Source: Flemingiibacterium sp045579745 (GTDB lineage Bacteria > Bacillota > Clostridia > Oscillospirales > CAG-272). Taken from it: 15,112 nt of DNA. Position numbers and translations under genes: made by a program. Under the pieces are notes generated by a model, which had not been told where the DNA came from, searched no databases, and saw only the letters and a program-made list of their open reading frames with translations. Position 1 is the stretch's first letter; each line of letters begins with the position of its first letter. The stretch covers positions 1 through 15,112 of the forward strand of contig JAZNMQ010000016.1 in the NCBI GenBank assembly GCA_045579745.1. The letters run 5' to 3'. This document shows positions 13,239 to 15,112 of this stretch, in pieces.

Positions 13239-13523
13239 TCATTCAGCGGGGGCAACAATGATTGGATCCAACAGCTCGTATGAACGTGGAGGCGAAGAGG
13301 GAACCGATGCGGTAAACACGCTGTCACGCGAATTGAGATTTGCTGCTGAATATTCGCTGATTGCCGATGCCTTTGGTGAGGAATAGGCTGCAAGTTCTGA
13401 GAGGGACACCGCAATTTCTCCGCCTCCCACGACGTGCAAATTATACGCTAAAATCGCACCCGAGATTGAAAAAAGTGCTACAGCTAACATAACCGTATCG
13501 ATCTTTCGCTGCAAATGCTTCAT
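13239..13523 (-). CDS. Small single-pass membrane protein upstream of M50 protease
   Basis: A 94-residue protein I do not recognise. A basic N-terminus (MKHLQRK) leads into one hydrophobic segment at about 10-31, followed by about 60 residues rich in Ser and Ala with no motif, likely on the outer face. AAGGAG 8 bases before the ATG is a good ribosome binding site, so the gene is real. Its TGA stop (13239-13241) is directly followed, in frame, by the TTG start of the protease. In Bacillus the M50 protease SpoIVFB is encoded right after its single-pass inhibitor/anchor SpoIVFA; this protein has the same position and topology, but no visible sequence similarity or LytM domain. A partner role is inference. 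Confidence 0.65.
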   Translation of the reverse strand: MKHLQRKIDTVMLAVALFSISGAILAYNLHVVGGGEIAVSLSELAAYSSPKASAISEYSAANLNSRDSVFTASVPSSPPRSYELLDPIIVAPAE

Positions 13524-13546
13524 AATAGTTCTCCTTGAGAATTTGT

Positions 13547-13568
13547 CTTGATATAATATATTATCAAG
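13547..13568. promoter_or_regulatory. Inverted repeat in divergent promoter region
   Basis: CTTGATA (13547-13553) and TATCAAG (13562-13568) are perfect inverted arms around an 8-base AT spacer. The dyad lies between the small membrane protein gene (start 13523) and the MATE promoter (13589-13617). It is placed where it could overlap the leftward promoter, whose boxes I could not fix. It may be an operator for a dimeric repressor. Confidence 0.4.
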
Positions 13569-13588
13569 TCTGCAGCTTTATGACGAGC

Positions 13589-13617
13589 TTGACAAAACAC
13601 GCCCACAGTGGTATAAT
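13589..13617 (+). promoter_or_regulatory. Consensus promoter of the MATE gene
   Basis: A perfect TTGACA (13589-13594), a 17-base spacer and a perfect TATAAT (13612-13617), with TGG directly before the -10. The start codon at 13649 lies 31 bases after the -10, with AGGAG at 13638-13642. Confidence 0.85.
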
Positions 13618-13648
13618 CTTTATTATGTTAATCTATCAGGAGTAAAAG

Positions 13649-15022
13649 ATGCTAACAACAAAAACACCGATTTTTATTAGAGATAAAAGTTTTTATAAAT
13701 TAGCATTAAGCCTTGCGTTGCCTATGACGATTCAAAATGTTATGCAGCTGCTGTTAAACATGATGGATACGGTAATGCTCGGTCAGCTTGGCGAGAGCTC
13801 GGAGGCTGTTATATCAGCGGCGAATATTGCAAATCAACCGTATTTTGTTTTTTCGCTTTTTCTTTTTGGAATGGTAGCCGGTGCGTCAGTATTGATTGCA
13901 CAGTATTGGGGAAAGAACGATACTGATACGATTAATTCAATAGCCGGAATAGCAATGATAGCCGGCCTTGCTGTTGGCGGAATATTTGTTGTAGTCAGTG
14001 CACTCTGGACGCCGCAGATTATTGGCTTATTCACAAACAGCGATGAGATTATAAAACTTGGCACGGAGTATATGCGCATAATCCTTGCATCATATCTGTT
14101 TGTATCATTGACAAGTCTTCTTAACGGAGTTATGCGTTCGACCGAGCGTGTTACGATTGCACTTGTTTCAAATACAACAGCAATTCTTCTGAATATTCTG
14201 CTGAACTACATCCTGATATTCGGAAAATTCGGTTTTCCGGCGCTTGGAATACACGGCGCGGCGATTGCGACATTGATATCTCGCATCATAGAATTTGTGA
14301 TGGTTCTTTTCTATGTGAAATTTATGGAGAAGGGCATCCGATTGAGCATTCGAAGGATGCTGAAAATCAATAAATCGCTTGTAAAGGATTTCGTTAAATA
14401 CAGCCTGCCCGTTGTGATCAATGAAACTGCTTGGGGACTCGGTATAACGCTTCATTCCGCGATTATAGGCAACATTGGCGAGGAGGCGTATGCTGCGTAC
14501 ACGGTCGCAAATATTATTGAACGCATCGGACTTCTTGCGTCAATCGGATTTGCAAACGCTACGCTAATAATTATCGGCAAGGAGATCGGAGCCGGACGCC
14601 GCGAAAATGCTTATCCGTATGCCAAAACCATGCTTGCGCTTTCAACAATCCTCGGAGTTGTGATGTCGGGCGTTGTCATGCTGATACGCCAACCGGCGGT
14701 CGAACTATTCAACGTATCTGCCGAAACAAAGCTTGCGGCGATAAATATTGTCGCTGTGATGGCTGCTGTTATTCTTGCAAAGAGCTTTAACACTACGGCT
14801 ATAGTCGGCGTTGTGCGCGGCGGTGGAGATACAATTACGGCGATGCTGCTTGACTTTGTTATGATGTGGTGCTTTGCAATTCCTCTCGGAGCGATTATGG
14901 CTCATGTTGTTGGGCTTGAAGTGTGGTGGGTATACGCTTGCCTTATGGGAGATGAAGTTTTTAAGCTTCTGATTTGCTTTCTGTATGTTCGAAGCAAAAG
15001 GTGGATATTCCGGCAAAAATAA
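13649..15022 (+). CDS. MATE-family multidrug/sodium efflux transporter
   Basis: A 457-residue inner membrane exporter with about twelve membrane helices in two MATE halves. These proteins expel cationic drugs or metabolites using a Na+ or H+ gradient. The opening SFYKLALSLALPMTIQNVMQLLLNMMDTVMLGQLGE is typical, as are the NQPYFVFSLFLFGMVAGASVLIAQYWGK segment and the second-half GLGITLHSAIIGNIGEEAYAAYTVANIIERIG. The AGGAG six bases before the ATG fixes the start. The last residues, DEVFKLLICFLYVRSKRWIFRQK, match the usual MATE end, so the gene is complete. It has its own strong promoter and stands alone. The substrate cannot be told from sequence. The last 38 bases are also open in the +1 frame as the beginning of a DUF2179-like segment. 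Confidence 0.93.
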   Translation: MLTTKTPIFIRDKSFYKLALSLALPMTIQNVMQLLLNMMDTVMLGQLGESSEAVISAANIANQPYFVFSLFLFGMVAGASVLIAQYWGKNDTDTINSIAGIAMIAGLAVGGIFVVVSALWTPQIIGLFTNSDEIIKLGTEYMRIILASYLFVSLTSLLNGVMRSTERVTIALVSNTTAILLNILLNYILIFGKFGFPALGIHGAAIATLISRIIEFVMVLFYVKFMEKGIRLSIRRMLKINKSLVKDFVKYSLPVVINETAWGLGITLHSAIIGNIGEEAYAAYTVANIIERIGLLASIGFANATLIIIGKEIGAGRRENAYPYAKTMLALSTILGVVMSGVVMLIRQPAVELFNVSAETKLAAINIVAVMAAVILAKSFNTTAIVGVVRGGGDTITAMLLDFVMMWCFAIPLGAIMAHVVGLEVWWVYACLMGDEVFKLLICFLYVRSKRWIFRQK

Positions 15023-15112
15023 AAAGATGCTTACGGTTTCTTTTAGCATGCGGCACTATACGCTTTTGATGGACGTTGTGCGCGAAGTCGACCCTGATGC
15101 ATTTATAACCAT
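14985..15112 (+). CDS. Partial DUF2179-like (YitT C-terminal) fragment
   Basis: The reading frame +1 to the MATE gene runs open from ATG 14985 past the MATE stop to the window edge, at least 42 codons. Its product starts MFEAKGGYSGKNKKMLTVSF and contains REVDPDAFIT near the edge. From memory this matches the C-terminal DUF2179 domain of YitT-type membrane proteins, which has a G-x-Y-S/T-G-K block, a cysteine/valine strand and an EIDPNAF-like motif. The rest of a YitT protein (its membrane helices) is missing; upstream the frame is closed by a TGA. There is no ribosome binding site before 14985 or before the alternative ATG at 15027. It may be a 5'-truncated remnant or a small stand-alone DUF2179 gene. 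The gene continues beyond 15112. Confidence 0.4.
   Translation, partial: MFEAKGGYSGKNKKMLTVSFSMRHYTLLMDVVREVDPDAFIT

Noticed and set aside
12982..13242. ATG overlapping the TGA of the small membrane protein gene (ATGA), 86 codons
   Set aside because: It looks like a textbook coupled start, but this frame has no membrane helices or HELGH motif; the protease is encoded in the neighbouring frame.

Overview
The window looks like ordinary chromosome from a low-to-mid GC Gram-positive bacterium, most likely a gut Clostridia of the Oscillospiraceae/Ruminococcaceae type. The grounds are the rpsF-ssb-rpsR ribosomal operon order, strong AGGAGG ribosome binding sites, TTGACA/TATAAT promoters often with an upstream TGN, an MsmX/UgpC-type carbohydrate ATPase, a DUF1700-DUF4097 pair, lipoproteins with Gram-positive signal peptides, and a palindromic repeat of a kind I recall from that family. 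No phage, plasmid, insertion-sequence, CRISPR or tRNA signal was seen.

Layout from left to right. Positions 1-425 are non-coding: a leftward promoter for a gene beyond the left edge, a perfect 16-base palindrome and a roughly 125-base MITE-like inverted repeat. Positions 426-2690 (minus) hold a sugar-binding-type lipoprotein and trmB. Positions 2839-4574 (plus) hold a two-gene DUF1700-DUF4097 envelope unit with overlapping stop and start. Positions 4793-5962 (plus) hold a stand-alone multi-sugar ABC ATPase with its own promoter and a perfect terminator. Positions 6046-8939 (minus) hold, in transcription order, pyridoxal/pyridoxamine kinase, an ECF vitamin-transporter S component, a RadC-like protein lacking the JAMM histidines, and a small lipoprotein. 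Positions 9035-11238 (minus) form a promoter-to-terminator unit with a divergent diaminopimelate-decarboxylase-family enzyme and a sugar-phosphate-isomerase-like TIM barrel. Positions 11312-12670 (plus) hold the rpsF-ssb-rpsR operon with a structured leader and a terminator. Positions 12672-13523 (minus) hold a small membrane protein and an M50 intramembrane protease, in the same frame with a TGA directly followed by a TTG start. Positions 13589-15022 (plus) hold a MATE exporter with a near-perfect promoter, followed by what looks like the C-terminal DUF2179 domain of a YitT-type protein running off the right edge.

Functional links: the kinase and S component suggest vitamin B6 (or a related pyrimidine/pyridine) uptake and trapping. 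The MsmX-like ATPase probably energises several sugar transporters encoded elsewhere, and the binding lipoprotein at 426-1922 could belong to one of them. Most genes are housekeeping. The points most worth a second look are the catalytically altered RadC, the TGA/TTG junction before the M50 protease, the out-of-frame DUF2179 tail at the end of the MATE gene, the variant decarboxylase, and the rpsF leader RNA. I did not find a convincing entirely new system.
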